DNA of 64,000 nucleotides. Origin: Chitinophaga terrae (ex Kim and Jung 2007) (lineage in GTDB: Bacteria; Bacteroidota; Bacteroidia; Chitinophagales; Chitinophagaceae). Below are positions 1 to 8,813 of the stretch, one piece after another (position 1 is the stretch's first letter; the number at the start of each line of letters is the position of its first letter). A program made the translations under genes and the position numbers. The DNA is taken from positions 124,001 to 188,000 of the forward strand of contig NZ_FNRL01000006.1 in the NCBI RefSeq assembly GCF_900107795.1. The letters run 5' to 3'. Under the pieces are notes generated by a model. It did no database searches and was not told the origin of the DNA. It worked only from the letters and a program-made list of their open reading frames with translations.

Positions 1-198
1 TGGCGCTGGCTGGCAGGCACAGGCATTGTGGTCTGGCAGCTTTCTCTTGGCATTTTTGTACTTGCCTGGATCGGCCAGTTTATAGGCCATAAAATAGAAG
101 GAGCCAAACCTTCTTTTTTTAAGGATCTGCAATTTCTGCTGATCGGCCCAGCCTGGTTGCTGAGTTTTATTTACAAAAAAGCGGGTATTCCTATCTGA
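1..198 (+). CDS. Mpo1-like (DUF962) membrane protein, C-terminal fragment
   Basis: This is the 3' end of a gene that begins before the window. Frame 1 is open from base 1 to a TGA at 196-198 (65 codons visible). The fragment has a hydrophobic segment, then the motif QFIGHKIEGAKPSF, then a second hydrophobic segment with IGPAWLL. A QFIGH-x-x-EGxxP block followed by a GP-containing hydrophobic helix is typical of the DUF962/Mpo1-like family, small membrane proteins whose yeast member oxidises 2-hydroxy fatty acids. The function in this bacterium is inferred from the family only. The next gene is convergent and starts one base after this stop. Confidence 0.6.
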   Translation, partial: WRWLAGTGIVVWQLSLGIFVLAWIGQFIGHKIEGAKPSFFKDLQFLLIGPAWLLSFIYKKAGIPI

Positions 199-199
199 C

Positions 200-784
200 C
201 TATGCTGCCAGGTATAACCTGAGTACATATGAAAGCTCGTAGATGAAGAACAGTACTACCAGCGCTCCGTGAAATGCGCGGTTGTTGATCCTGATGGCCA
301 GCAGGCAGAGAAGGATATGGGTAATGTTGCGAACCGGGTATTCCCAGCCAAAATGTTTATAATATACTTCGCCCTTTATCAACGTATCTACAACATCCGC
401 CAGGAAGAGGAAAGCCAATACGCCAAAGAACCATTTGCGCCTGCTGAAGAAATAATCCTGGTACCCCGTGTAATCCTTTATATCGTCGGGATACAGGAGG
501 GCGCAAAGAAGAAAAAAAGTGGTGATGAATATCACGACAAAGAGATATTCGGGGAAAGTCCAGCGATGCAGGTTATGCAACGGCATCTCCCACCACCAGA
601 AATGCACCAGCATGATAAAAATGTAAGCTACCCAGGAAAGATGTATCCAGTAGGGTTTATCCCTGTTCGGGTGCTGGATGAATTTAGCGCTGCCCTTCAA
701 CAGGTGCGCAAGACTAAGGCTGAGTATAAAGCCAATGACCATACGAACGTGTCCGAATGTTTCCATAGCGAGGGGGTCTTTCAA
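200..784 (-). CDS. Multi-pass membrane protein of unknown function
   Basis: The protein has 194 residues and about five or six hydrophobic helices separated by short polar loops. It contains a tryptophan-rich stretch (HFWWWEMP) near residue 62. No signal peptide or catalytic motif was recognised. An alternative start is Met7 (METFGHV), which would leave the first helix intact. It is convergent with the Mpo1-like gene (one-base gap) and transcribed in the same direction as the efflux operon, but a terminator hairpin at 815-838 separates them. The long overlapping plus-strand frame is a shadow: it has no recognisable domain, while the minus frame shows a regular helix pattern. Function not recognised. 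Confidence 0.6.
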   Translation of the reverse strand: MKDPLAMETFGHVRMVIGFILSLSLAHLLKGSAKFIQHPNRDKPYWIHLSWVAYIFIMLVHFWWWEMPLHNLHRWTFPEYLFVVIFITTFFLLCALLYPDDIKDYTGYQDYFFSRRKWFFGVLAFLFLADVVDTLIKGEVYYKHFGWEYPVRNITHILLCLLAIRINNRAFHGALVVLFFIYELSYVLRLYLAA

Positions 785-814
785 CGGAAATTACTGAAAT
801 TATCTTCAAAAAGA

Positions 815-838
815 AAGCCCCGATTAAAATCGGGGCTT
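815..838 (-). terminator. Rho-independent terminator of the efflux operon
   Basis: Arms AAGCCCCGATT and AATCGGGGCTT form an 11-bp stem with a tiny loop. On the minus strand the stem is followed by a T-rich run (TTTCTTTTT). It lies about 65 bases after the stop of the DHA2 pump gene and upstream of the next minus-strand gene. Confidence 0.8.
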
Positions 839-902
839 ATTTACCTAAACCTACAACTGTTACACTGTTATTGCAACAATATTTTATGTTGAACCGTTCC
901 CG

Positions 903-2480
903 TTAGTGCATAGCTGACGGATCCAGTTTAGCTGTTTTCTTCGCTTTTACCATTAACACAAATGGGATACAGATCAGGAACATGATACCGAGATACAGGA
1001 ATACATCCATGTACGACATTACCGCGGCCTGCTTGGTTACACTGTAATCAATCGCCTTATAACCGCTGTTCAGCGCTGTAACCTTATCCATTCCTTTGGC
1101 GGCAAAGTTCTGAGCCATCCCATGTACCCTGTTGATCACATCCGGGTTGTTTACGTCTAACTTCGCTACCAGGTCGTTCCTGTGCACCATGTTCTGACGG
1201 GACATGAAAGTGGTGATCAACGCAATACCAAACGAACCGCCTAACTGCCGCATCATACCGGTGAAAGCCGCTCCCTGCCCGATCTGTTGTCCACGCAGGG
1301 AAGACAGCGCCAGGGTAGTAATAGGAATGAACAACAATCCCATACCCACACCACGAACGATCAGCATCCAGAAGAAGGCGTCAGACCCGGTATCAGAAGG
1401 GGTAAGAATGTAGTATCCCCATAAGCTGTAGACAAAGAACAAGAGCATCCCGGACGCTACAAGGTATTGTTGCGGCACTCCTCTTTCCAGGAGCTTACCG
1501 ATGATAGGCATCATGAAAGCTGTGGTCAGCGCCGCCGGGATCATCAGCATACCGGATTGGGTGGCTGTCCAGCCCAGTGTACTCTGCGTATATAATGGAA
1601 TAATGAAAGTTGATCCGTACAATCCGAAACCGAGGATAAACGAAAGTACCGTTCCTACCCGCAGGTTCCCGTTCTTCAATACCCGCAACTCCACTATCGG
1701 GTTCTTGTAGGTGAGCTCTCTCCATACAAAGAAGAACAATCCTAACGCACTTATAATGGATAAAAGAGTAATAAGCGGGTCATTGAACCAGTCGTCTTCC
1801 TGTCCGCGTTCCAGCACATATTGCAGGGAACCTACGGTGACGGCCAGCAGAATGATCCCGAGGAAATCGATCTCGTTCATCGCTTTCTTCTCCGCATATT
1901 TCGGACTGCGTACGAACTGTAAAGTTAACAGGGTAGCTATTACCCCGATCGGGATATTGATATAGAAGATATAAGGCCAGCTGTAGTTATCGGTGATATA
2001 ACCACCCAAAGGAGGTCCCAAGGTTGGACCGATAATTACGCCTAAACCATATATAGCTTGTGCGACACCTCTTTTCTCTGGCGGATAACTTTCAGTGATG
2101 ATGGTCTGGGAGGTTACCAGCAAGGCGCCTCCGCCAATTCCCTGGATGAACCTGAAGAGGATCAGTTCCCACATGGTAGTGGATTGTCCGCAAAGGAAAG
2201 ATGAAACGGTGAATATAATAATGGAAGCAGCGAAGTAGTTACGACGACCAAACTGTTGAGATAACCAACTTGTCATTGGTACGATGATCACGTTACCGAT
2301 CGCATAAGCTGTTACCACCCAACCAATCTCGCTGAGGGTAGCGCCCATATTACCACGCATTTCGTTCAATGCCACATTCACGATAGTGGTATCCACTATT
2401 TCCAGCAGCGCGCAGAAGATAGCGGTGATCGTGATGATCACCCTGCGCGAGCCGTATTCTATCAATGATTCTTGTTGCAT
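903..2480 (-). CDS. DHA2-family (EmrB/QacA-type) MFS multidrug efflux pump
   Basis: The protein has 525 residues, the normal size for a 14-helix DHA2 drug:proton antiporter. Family landmarks are visible: helix-1 motif VDTTIVNVALNE (residues 29-40), a motif-A-like loop FGRRNYF near residue 77, and antiporter motif C GVIIGPTLGPPLGG (147-160). It is the last gene of a minus-strand operon with a HlyD-like adaptor and a TolC-like channel, so it should drive export across both membranes. The 165-base gap to the adaptor is long for this operon and holds a large inverted repeat. Substrates cannot be read from the sequence. EmrB-like is an analogy, not proof of orthology. Confidence 0.92.
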   Translation of the reverse strand: MQQESLIEYGSRRVIITITAIFCALLEIVDTTIVNVALNEMRGNMGATLSEIGWVVTAYAIGNVIIVPMTSWLSQQFGRRNYFAASIIIFTVSSFLCGQSTTMWELILFRFIQGIGGGALLVTSQTIITESYPPEKRGVAQAIYGLGVIIGPTLGPPLGGYITDNYSWPYIFYINIPIGVIATLLTLQFVRSPKYAEKKAMNEIDFLGIILLAVTVGSLQYVLERGQEDDWFNDPLITLLSIISALGLFFFVWRELTYKNPIVELRVLKNGNLRVGTVLSFILGFGLYGSTFIIPLYTQSTLGWTATQSGMLMIPAALTTAFMMPIIGKLLERGVPQQYLVASGMLLFFVYSLWGYYILTPSDTGSDAFFWMLIVRGVGMGLLFIPITTLALSSLRGQQIGQGAAFTGMMRQLGGSFGIALITTFMSRQNMVHRNDLVAKLDVNNPDVINRVHGMAQNFAAKGMDKVTALNSGYKAIDYSVTKQAAVMSYMDVFLYLGIMFLICIPFVLMVKAKKTAKLDPSAMH

Positions 2481-2497
2481 GTAGCACGTATATTTTG

Positions 2498-2637
2498 AAT
2501 GAACGGCAACGAAGCCCGGAGTTAATAATTAACGAACAACCTCCTGTCTGTCGTTGATCTGTTGTTACTAATGATTAGGTCCTTTGCGTAAAGTTTGCAT
2601 GGTTCCATTAATTATTAACTCCCGGCCTGTTGCGTTC
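2498..2637. repeat. Long inverted repeat between adaptor and pump genes
   Basis: Perfect 15-bp arms GGAGTTAATAATTAA (2518-2532) and TTAATTATTAACTCC (2608-2622) are flanked outward by further imperfect pairing: ATGAACG...GCAACG...CC on the left matches the complement of GG...GTTGCGTTCAT on the right. This gives arms of about 35 bases around a 75-base centre. AACAAC and GTTGTT can pair inside the centre. It begins nine bases after the adaptor stop codon. It could be a small MITE-like insertion, or an RNA structure lowering pump expression relative to the adaptor and channel. The repeat is seen directly; either role is inference. Confidence 0.7.
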
Positions 2638-2645
2638 ATGTATAA

Positions 2646-3776
2646 TTAATCAAGATGTACATCTACCACTACGTTCATGCCCGGGCGCAGTTGTTTAACT
2701 ACTGCATCGTTAGGATCATTGAACTCGATTTTAACAGGCAAACGTTGAACAACTTTTACGAAGTTACCGGAGGCGTTATCCGGAGGCAGCAGTGCGAATC
2801 TTGCACCGGTTGCAGGAGCAAAGGAAGTTACTTTGGCTTCCAGTTCTTTACCGGGATAAGCATCAACATGTACGGAAACTTTCTGGCCCAGTTTCATTTT
2901 AGCCAGCTGGGTTTCCTTGAAGTTGGCCACTACCCATGGAGTGGTGTTCAGTACTACACTGAACAAGGATTGACCAGCAGCAACATATTGACCAGGTTGA
3001 ACGTAGATCTTTGAAAGTACGCCATCTTCAGGAGCGGTGATCACGGTGTAAGACAGGTTCAGCTTAGCATCTTCCACTTCGGTTTCGCGTTGTTTGATAC
3101 CTGCATTAGCGATATTGATCTGTTTTGAAGTAGCGCCGCTTTGAGTAGATACTACATGCGTCTGGCGGCTGGCGGCAGCTTTTTGTTTAGCCAATACATC
3201 CAGCTGACGTTCAGCGGTTTGTTTGGCGGCTAAAGCCTGCTCATATTCCTGTTGGGTGATCGAGTGATCTTTGATCAGGTTAGCATAGCGTTCGAAGTCC
3301 TGGGATGCTCTCCAGAGGTTTACTTTCGCTGCTTCGATCTGGGCGTCGATAGTTCCGATCTGGGCCTGTGCAGTACTGATGCCGGCTTCGGCGGCAACGG
3401 TGCTTGCTTCAGCTGCGCCTAAGTTAGCCTGGGCAGCATAGAGCGCGTTTTCAGCTTGTTGTACTTTTAATAAGAAATCACGGTTGTCTAACACGACCAA
3501 TGTATCACCTTTCTTAACAACCTGGTTATCTTTCACCCTTACCTCTTTCACATAACCGGATACACGAGGGATCACAGGGCTGACATTTGCATCGATCTGC
3601 GCGTTGTCAGTTTCTTCATGGTGTTGCGCATGAATGTATTTAGTGATACCAAATGCGCCGCCACCGAGTACCAGCGCTGCCAGTACTATGACGAACCCTT
3701 TACTTCTCTTTTTAGGCGCGGTAGTTTCCTGCATGTTTATATTGTTAGTAGGTTTTGTTTGAGTTTGCGTTTCCAC
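2646..3776 (-). CDS. HlyD/EmrA-type periplasmic adaptor of the efflux system
   Basis: The protein has 376 residues. It has a short cytoplasmic N-terminus rich in T, Q and K, one membrane anchor (about residues 28-46), and a lipoyl-like half-motif (about 61-100, including NAQIDANVSPVIPRVSGYV). A long Ala/Gln-rich coiled coil follows (about 101-225), then the second lipoyl half and a beta-barrel domain ending in RPGMNVVVDV. This layout is that of membrane-fusion proteins linking an MFS pump to an outer-membrane channel. It is 25 bases downstream of the TolC-like gene and upstream of the DHA2 pump, forming a complete tripartite exporter. Confidence 0.92.
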   Translation of the reverse strand: METQTQTKPTNNINMQETTAPKKRSKGFVIVLAALVLGGGAFGITKYIHAQHHEETDNAQIDANVSPVIPRVSGYVKEVRVKDNQVVKKGDTLVVLDNRDFLLKVQQAENALYAAQANLGAAEASTVAAEAGISTAQAQIGTIDAQIEAAKVNLWRASQDFERYANLIKDHSITQQEYEQALAAKQTAERQLDVLAKQKAAASRQTHVVSTQSGATSKQINIANAGIKQRETEVEDAKLNLSYTVITAPEDGVLSKIYVQPGQYVAAGQSLFSVVLNTTPWVVANFKETQLAKMKLGQKVSVHVDAYPGKELEAKVTSFAPATGARFALLPPDNASGNFVKVVQRLPVKIEFNDPNDAVVKQLRPGMNVVVDVHLD

Positions 3777-3801
3777 AGCTTTGATATTTATTAGTTTGGT
3801 A

Positions 3802-5166
3802 TTATTTATTGTTGGATTCGAGTAATCCTGCCGCTTCTAACAGTTTGTTATAAGCCACCAGCGCGTCTGCTTTTGCATAAGCGTAGTTGAGGTGTGATTG
3901 CAGTTTGGCTACATCAGCATCCAACAAGTCTGTAGTCGTAGCCAGGTTGTTGTCGTGTTTGTTCTTGGTAATACGATAATTCTCTTCTGCCTGTTCTATT
4001 GCTTTAACGTATGTATCCATTTTTTTACGGCTCAACAGGTAATTCTCGTATGCCTGGTTTACTTCCAGATGAATATCGTCTACCAGTTTCGCCTGGTTGG
4101 CTTCCACTTCTGCTAACTGCGCTTTTGCGTTAGCGACCTTGGAACCATTTTTCCAGAGAGAAGACAGGTTGTACTTCAACCCTACCCCTGCGGTGATAGC
4201 ATTGGTAATGGTTACAACATTCGGAATGTAAGCCGCTACATAACCGCCGGTTACAGCTAATGAAGGATAATATTCCCCCTTCGCTCCTTTCACCCCTGCA
4301 TTGGCTGCTTTAGCTCTCAGGCCCAGCGCCGCTGCATCTTTACGATTCTGGTAAGCCAACTGCTCAAATTCTGCTGCTCCCCTGGCATCCATCGCATTAT
4401 CAACCCTGAAAACAGTACTGTCAACTTCAAGGATGGTGTTGTCTGGAAGTCCAAGCATGATATCCATGTTCAGGTTGGCAATTTTCAGGTTGTTTTCAGC
4501 ATCCATCAGCGCCAGTTGGTAGTTGGATTGTTGCAGTTCTGCTTTTAAGAGATCGTTCCTGGCTAATAATCCATTCTTTTCTTTGTTGGAAAATTCCCTT
4601 ACCCGTTCGTCTGACTGCCTGATGTTTTCCTGCACCAGCGCTACAGCTGCTTTAGCTTTATACAGGTTGCTGTAGGCAGCGATGGTGTTCTGGATAATTC
4701 CTTCCTTATCATTTTCCACGTCCAGTTTGGCAGCTTCCGCCAGGTAACGGGCAGATTCTTTACCGCTCTGGATCATCATTCCGGCAAAAACCGGGATCGA
4801 TACATTGGCTGTTCCGTAGGCCGCGCTGTTGACTTTGGGAAATTCAGATTTGTTTCCGCCATTTCCTCCATTACCGGAGGTATTGAGTTTAAGATCGATG
4901 TTTGGTTCAGTCACACGTAAATAAGACCCACTCACACTTACGTCAGGTAATTGACGCTCATTGGCTGTTTTAAGCGATGCAACTGCCTGGTCGACCCTTG
5001 CACGGCTTACTTTTAATTGTTTGCTGTTTTGTATACTCAGCGATATGGCTTCATTTAACGAAAGCGGTTTAACGCTCTGTTGAGCAGATGCTGACTGAAA
5101 GAAAAAAATCAGCATGATCCCCGATGCAAGCGCATATAATCGTGCGTATATGCTTTTAGAACTCAT
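3802..5166 (-). CDS. TolC-family outer-membrane efflux channel
   Basis: The protein has 454 residues, with a signal peptide (about residues 1-28, cleavage near SASAQ). Two homologous halves of long amphipathic helices follow, as in outer-membrane efflux proteins. The N-terminal part has SLNEAISLSIQNSKQLKVSRARVDQA-type helices cut by a Gly/Asn-rich loop near residue 100, which probably lies in the outer-membrane barrel. Its ATG overlaps the end of the TetR gene by 11 bases, which suggests translational coupling. It supplies the exit duct for the adaptor and pump encoded just downstream. Confidence 0.92.
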   Translation of the reverse strand: MSSKSIYARLYALASGIMLIFFFQSASAQQSVKPLSLNEAISLSIQNSKQLKVSRARVDQAVASLKTANERQLPDVSVSGSYLRVTEPNIDLKLNTSGNGGNGGNKSEFPKVNSAAYGTANVSIPVFAGMMIQSGKESARYLAEAAKLDVENDKEGIIQNTIAAYSNLYKAKAAVALVQENIRQSDERVREFSNKEKNGLLARNDLLKAELQQSNYQLALMDAENNLKIANLNMDIMLGLPDNTILEVDSTVFRVDNAMDARGAAEFEQLAYQNRKDAAALGLRAKAANAGVKGAKGEYYPSLAVTGGYVAAYIPNVVTITNAITAGVGLKYNLSSLWKNGSKVANAKAQLAEVEANQAKLVDDIHLEVNQAYENYLLSRKKMDTYVKAIEQAEENYRITKNKHDNNLATTTDLLDADVAKLQSHLNYAYAKADALVAYNKLLEAAGLLESNNK

Positions 5167-5788
5167 GTGTTAGGATTGCTTTGAACAATTTTTTTAAATG
5201 TATACTTAATCTCTGTTTGAGGTTTTCCTTAAAAGTTGCTTCATCAAGGTCACTGAATTCAGGATCATTCCGCAGCAATTTTTGGGCTGGAATGATTTGA
5301 TGAATAGTGCCGAATAACGATGTCATCAACATCACTACATCTATATCTTTATGAAAGATGCCGGCTTCCTGGGCATCAGTTACTATCGGCTGCATCAAGC
5401 CCAGCATTTCCCTCTTCAACTCCCAGATCAGATCCCTCACCGGACTTTTTTCGCTATTCAATTGTTCCCGGCTCATGATACACTGGAAGTTCTGTTCTCC
5501 CATCATCTTATTAATGAACCGGTCTATCATCGCGTATATTTTATCAAGGGGCTTCATCGTATCATCCACCAACAGGTCCTGGATAAACTTCTGGGAAGCC
5601 TTCATTCTATATTTGACAATTGATTCCAGCAATTTGTCTTTGGAGCCGAAATAATAGGAAATCATGGCAATGTTAACGTCTGCTTCCTGAGCGATGTCTC
5701 TTACCGATGTGCCATGAAAGCCCTGATCGGCAAATAGCCGCTCCGCAACCTTTAAAATCGAGAGCTGTTTTTCACTAATTTCTTCCAT
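5156..5788 (-). CDS. TetR/AcrR-family repressor of the efflux operon
   Basis: With the start at 5788 the protein has 210 residues (MEEISEKQLS...). The N-terminal DNA-binding region has the family pattern, including GFHGTSVRDIAQEADVNIA and MISYYFGSKDKLLESIV. The C-terminal part is a ligand-binding helical domain without recognisable specificity. A longer in-frame start at 5839 exists, but it would lie inside the operator pair and upstream of the predicted transcription start, so the internal Met is preferred. The gene leads the efflux operon and overlaps the channel gene, so it is very likely an autorepressor lifted by a pump substrate. Confidence 0.9.
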   Translation of the reverse strand: MEEISEKQLSILKVAERLFADQGFHGTSVRDIAQEADVNIAMISYYFGSKDKLLESIVKYRMKASQKFIQDLLVDDTMKPLDKIYAMIDRFINKMMGEQNFQCIMSREQLNSEKSPVRDLIWELKREMLGLMQPIVTDAQEAGIFHKDIDVVMLMTSLFGTIHQIIPAQKLLRNDPEFSDLDEATFKENLKQRLSIHLKKLFKAILTHEF

Positions 5789-5809
5789 GTTCCATTTTAT
5801 TTGACGAAG

Positions 5810-5846
5810 CAAAGTTAAACAAACGTTTAATTTAAACAATCGTTTA
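5810..5846 (-). promoter_or_regulatory. Efflux operon promoter with two TetR-type operators
   Basis: On the minus strand TTG (5837-5839), a 19-base spacer and TAACTTTG (5810-5817) match the Bacteroidota promoter pattern. Two inverted repeats, TAAAC-N4-GTTTA, lie at 5816-5829 and 5833-5846, with centres 17 bp apart. One overlaps the -7 box and the other the -33 box. This is the classical geometry for TetR-family autorepression. Operator identity is inferred from symmetry and position. Confidence 0.7.
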
Positions 5847-6034
5847 TTCAGCCATTTGTTTAAATTATTTATTTAATAATTTTTATAATAATGAATATCA
5901 ATTCTTTAGAAAAATATTTTAAGGAGATTTTAATAATTCTTAATAATTAGGTAACACTTATTAATCATTTTTAGGCAGGTAAGGGGAACAATCCTAAGAA
6001 ATATGTTAAATTCATTTCACCAAAATCTGATCGT

Positions 6035-6502
6035 ATGCCCTCTTTTATCAAGTCCGTCGCCCTTACCGGCTTCATAGCCGGCACGCTGGATATTATTTCC
6101 GCCACCATCCATTTCCTGGTCCGCCATCCCGACATGGGTATTTCCGATCTGCTTGTCCGCATTGCCAGCGGAGCCTTTGGCAAAGAAGCATTCAATGGCA
6201 GCCCCCTCATGCCCTGGGTAGGCCTGCTCTTCCATTATATCATTGCTTATTCATTCACGCTCCTGTTCTTTATATTATATGGGCGGATAGCGTTGATCAG
6301 GAAACAACCGCTGATAAGCGGCCTGTTATACGGCATTGTTGTATGGAGTATTATGCAGTTCATCGTGTTGCCGCTGACCTATATCCCAACCGGCACACTG
6401 AACCTGGCTAACATCAATACCCTCATTGGTATTGTTATACTGATGATCATGATAGGAATCCCTGCTGCATTAGGGGCTAAAAGGTATTACGGGGCTGGCT
6501 GA
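6035..6502 (+). CDS. Four-helix membrane protein, YagU/DUF1440-like
   Basis: The protein has 155 residues and about four hydrophobic helices. The pattern includes GFIAGTLDIISATIHF at the start, then ASGAFGKEAF, LLFHYIIAYSFTLLFF, and GLLYGIVVWSIMQFIVLPL. I recall this arrangement from small Bacteroidota inner-membrane proteins related to the YagU/DUF1440 group, whose function is not established. It stands alone, upstream of a minus-oriented terminator hairpin, so no operon partner helps assign a role. Confidence 0.65.
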   Translation: MPSFIKSVALTGFIAGTLDIISATIHFLVRHPDMGISDLLVRIASGAFGKEAFNGSPLMPWVGLLFHYIIAYSFTLLFFILYGRIALIRKQPLISGLLYGIVVWSIMQFIVLPLTYIPTGTLNLANINTLIGIVILMIMIGIPAALGAKRYYGAG

Positions 6503-6507
6503 TATCG

Positions 6508-6586
6508 TAAAAAGAAAAAGGGCGGGTGCTACATCGCTCAAAGAACCCGCCCCTGCACATCTCGAACCATTACAAGATGTTTGTGC
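6508..6586 (-). terminator. Orphan minus-strand terminator and adjacent stem-loop
   Basis: GGGCGGGT (6520-6527) pairs with ACCCGCCC (6545-6552). On the minus strand the stem is followed by TTTTTCTTTTT, a textbook intrinsic terminator. Just upstream of it on that strand lies a second hairpin, GCACAAACATCT/AGATGTGC (6555-6586). No minus-strand gene ends here: the nearest one, at 6832, has its own terminator at 6779-6814. The gap 6503-6831 therefore may hold a small minus-strand RNA of roughly 100-200 bases. Apart from these hairpins the gap is AT-rich and without a plausible reading frame. Confidence 0.55.
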
Positions 6587-6778
6587 CTGTTTATCAACCG
6601 TTTCTTTAATACATTAATTATTTCTCTCTTATTTATAAAAAATCCACTATAAATGATCAAATAGCTTATAGTGCGTTTGATACTAATATATATTTAACAG
6701 TAGTCAGGGAAAAATGTTTAAAAAAGGATAAAATCTGTCTAGCAGCCACAAGAAAAGTATAGAAATCATCAAAAAAAT

Positions 6779-6814
6779 AAGGCCTGGTGCGATCTTCATC
6801 ACACCAGGCCTTTT
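6779..6814. terminator. Bidirectional-looking terminator after the cytochrome gene
   Basis: AAGGCCTGGTG and CACCAGGCCTT form an 11-bp stem 18 bases beyond the stop of the minus-strand gene ending at 6832. The stem is flanked by an A-rich side on the left and TTTTAAATTTT on the right. Confidence 0.75.
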
Positions 6815-6831
6815 AAATTTTATACAGGATC

Positions 6832-8793
6832 TTATTTCAATGAATTGATCCAGGTAGCAATTTTCTGGGCGTCTGCATCCGGCACCTGAGGTAACGGAGG
6901 CATTGGCGTTGCATAGCCAGGCCAGTTTTCAGGTTGCGGATTTTTGATCAGCTGCATGATCTTCGCAACAGAATAATTTCTTTTGGCAACATCTTTAAAT
7001 GCTGGTCCTACCTGCTTCTTATCTGCATTATGGCAGGAAGAGCAGGTCCATTTATTCAGCAATGGTTTTACCTGTTCGTAAGTTACCGCCGCAGGCGCTT
7101 TGGTAGCCGCTGCAGGTTTAGCTGCTCCTGCTTTCGCATCTGCCGCTTTTGCGCCAGGCTTAGTTGCTGCTGCCGCAGGTTTGGCTGCACTGTTTTTAGT
7201 ACTTAATGCAGATGCAGGCAGTTTTTCGCCATCCGGGATAGCATTCAGGGTATAATACACATCCGGGTGAACCAGTGAGTAAGAACCTTCCTGGGCGCGG
7301 ATGCCGTTCAGGGTCAGTTTATGAATATAATACTGACGCAGCCCATCGATCACCAGGCGAACGCTCATACCGTCGGCAGCCACTTGCACACCTTTAACGG
7401 TTGGTTTCTCCATATTCACGGTTGGACTACCATACACAGGATGGTATTTATAAGTGAAACTTTCTACTGCATAAGAAGCAATATCTTCCGCCTGTTTTTT
7501 ATCAACCGGCATAGTGAAAGTGATCTCGAAACCATCAGGACGAGCGCTTACTGTTCTCATTTCAAATGGTACGCGGTTGTTCCATACCAGTCTTTGCAAG
7601 CCCTGGTTGGCATCGCCTGCAGAACCCCATCCCCTGTTGGTTTCACCAACGAACAGCGATCCATCAGGAGCCCAGGCCATACGCAGAACGCCAGACTGGA
7701 AACCGCTTCTGAAATCCCATGCCGCTCCCTGGTACTCGCCATTCACTTTTTCAAGGAACACACGCATGATCTTACTCTGACCCTGATCGCCTACCAGTAC
7801 CTGTTTTTCGAAAGGTCCGAAAACGCCTTCAGGAATAGACAGGGGCTGAGAGTTAGAAATACCCAATACGCCGTGAGGCAGCCATACTGAAGGCAATTGT
7901 ATCTCAGGGAAGAATTTCTTCATATCGAAAAGCGTATAGAACTTTTCGTTCTCCACGTTTTCTGGTTTAATGGCGCGGCCATTTGCATCCCTGCGGAAAC
8001 GGGGATCTACTTTGCTGTACAGTTGCTCTGTCGTCAGTTTCACAGGCGAGTTAGGCAGGTTGGTCCAACGCAGACCCGCAGGGTGACCTACGAAGCTGCC
8101 TTTTTTTACGTGAGTTAAACCACCGGAACCCATCCAGTCGCCCTGGTTCTCTGTATAGAACAGTTCACCGTCAATAATACCTAATCCGCAAGGAGAACGG
8201 AAACCGGTTGCCCATGGCTCCATTTTACCGTTTTCGTTGATGTGCATCATCCAGCCTCTCCATGGAACGCGGCTTTCACCTCTCCACCATTCTTCGTCGC
8301 CGAATGCAACGTTGCCTGAAACAAAGAAAGTACCGTCCGGCGCCAGAACAGGACCGAAGCTATATTCGTGGTAGTGTCCTGAGATCGGCCATGCATATAC
8401 TGTTTCGAACTTGTCGATTTTGCCGTCCATGTTCGTGTCAGTCATTTTGGTCAACTCACCTCTCTGCGCACAGTAAAGAGAACCGTCTTTGTATGCCAGC
8501 CCTAACACTTCGTGCAAGCCGGAAGCGACTTTCCTGAAGTAAGGTTGTTTGCTGGTCGGGTTCTGAACGATATAGATATCGCCTCTCCGGGTAGCGATAC
8601 CCAGGTCGCCGTTTGGCAGAGTACATAAACCACCCACTTCAAGTAACGTTCCTTCAGGAGAAACAACGCGGGCGATGCGGAAGAAATCTTCCTCCTTTGG
8701 CGATTCCTGCGCTTTCAGCGGACTGAAAGCAGCGCTCATCATAAATAAACCGGCTGTGATGCCTGCTGTAATGCTTTTATAATTCAGTTTCAT
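6832..8793 (-). CDS. Secreted beta-propeller protein with C-terminal cytochrome c domain
   Basis: The protein has 653 residues with a signal peptide (about residues 1-28, FSPLKAQ). The main body (about 35-420) has the repeating G-x-L-Y-V/G-D-pattern strands of a six-bladed propeller resembling soluble sugar-dehydrogenase folds (GSLFVGETNRGWG; TENQGDWMGSGG). An Ala/Lys/Pro-rich linker (about 530-575) leads to a class I cytochrome c domain with haem motif CSSCH at 584-588 and a likely axial Met at 631 (TPMPPLP). This suggests a periplasmic oxidoreductase that passes electrons to its own haem. No dehydrogenase activity is demonstrated. It lies 20 bases downstream of the DUF1080 gene, in one operon. 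Confidence 0.85.
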   Translation of the reverse strand: MKLNYKSITAGITAGLFMMSAAFSPLKAQESPKEEDFFRIARVVSPEGTLLEVGGLCTLPNGDLGIATRRGDIYIVQNPTSKQPYFRKVASGLHEVLGLAYKDGSLYCAQRGELTKMTDTNMDGKIDKFETVYAWPISGHYHEYSFGPVLAPDGTFFVSGNVAFGDEEWWRGESRVPWRGWMMHINENGKMEPWATGFRSPCGLGIIDGELFYTENQGDWMGSGGLTHVKKGSFVGHPAGLRWTNLPNSPVKLTTEQLYSKVDPRFRRDANGRAIKPENVENEKFYTLFDMKKFFPEIQLPSVWLPHGVLGISNSQPLSIPEGVFGPFEKQVLVGDQGQSKIMRVFLEKVNGEYQGAAWDFRSGFQSGVLRMAWAPDGSLFVGETNRGWGSAGDANQGLQRLVWNNRVPFEMRTVSARPDGFEITFTMPVDKKQAEDIASYAVESFTYKYHPVYGSPTVNMEKPTVKGVQVAADGMSVRLVIDGLRQYYIHKLTLNGIRAQEGSYSLVHPDVYYTLNAIPDGEKLPASALSTKNSAAKPAAAATKPGAKAADAKAGAAKPAAATKAPAAVTYEQVKPLLNKWTCSSCHNADKKQVGPAFKDVAKRNYSVAKIMQLIKNPQPENWPGYATPMPPLPQVPDADAQKIATWINSLK

Positions 8794-8813
8794 AATGTCG
8801 TTAGTATTGCTGC

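Noticed and set aside
269..892. 207-residue plus-strand reading frame
   Set aside because: It lies antisense to the membrane protein at 200-784 and runs through the terminator at 815-838. No domain or signal peptide; a shadow frame.
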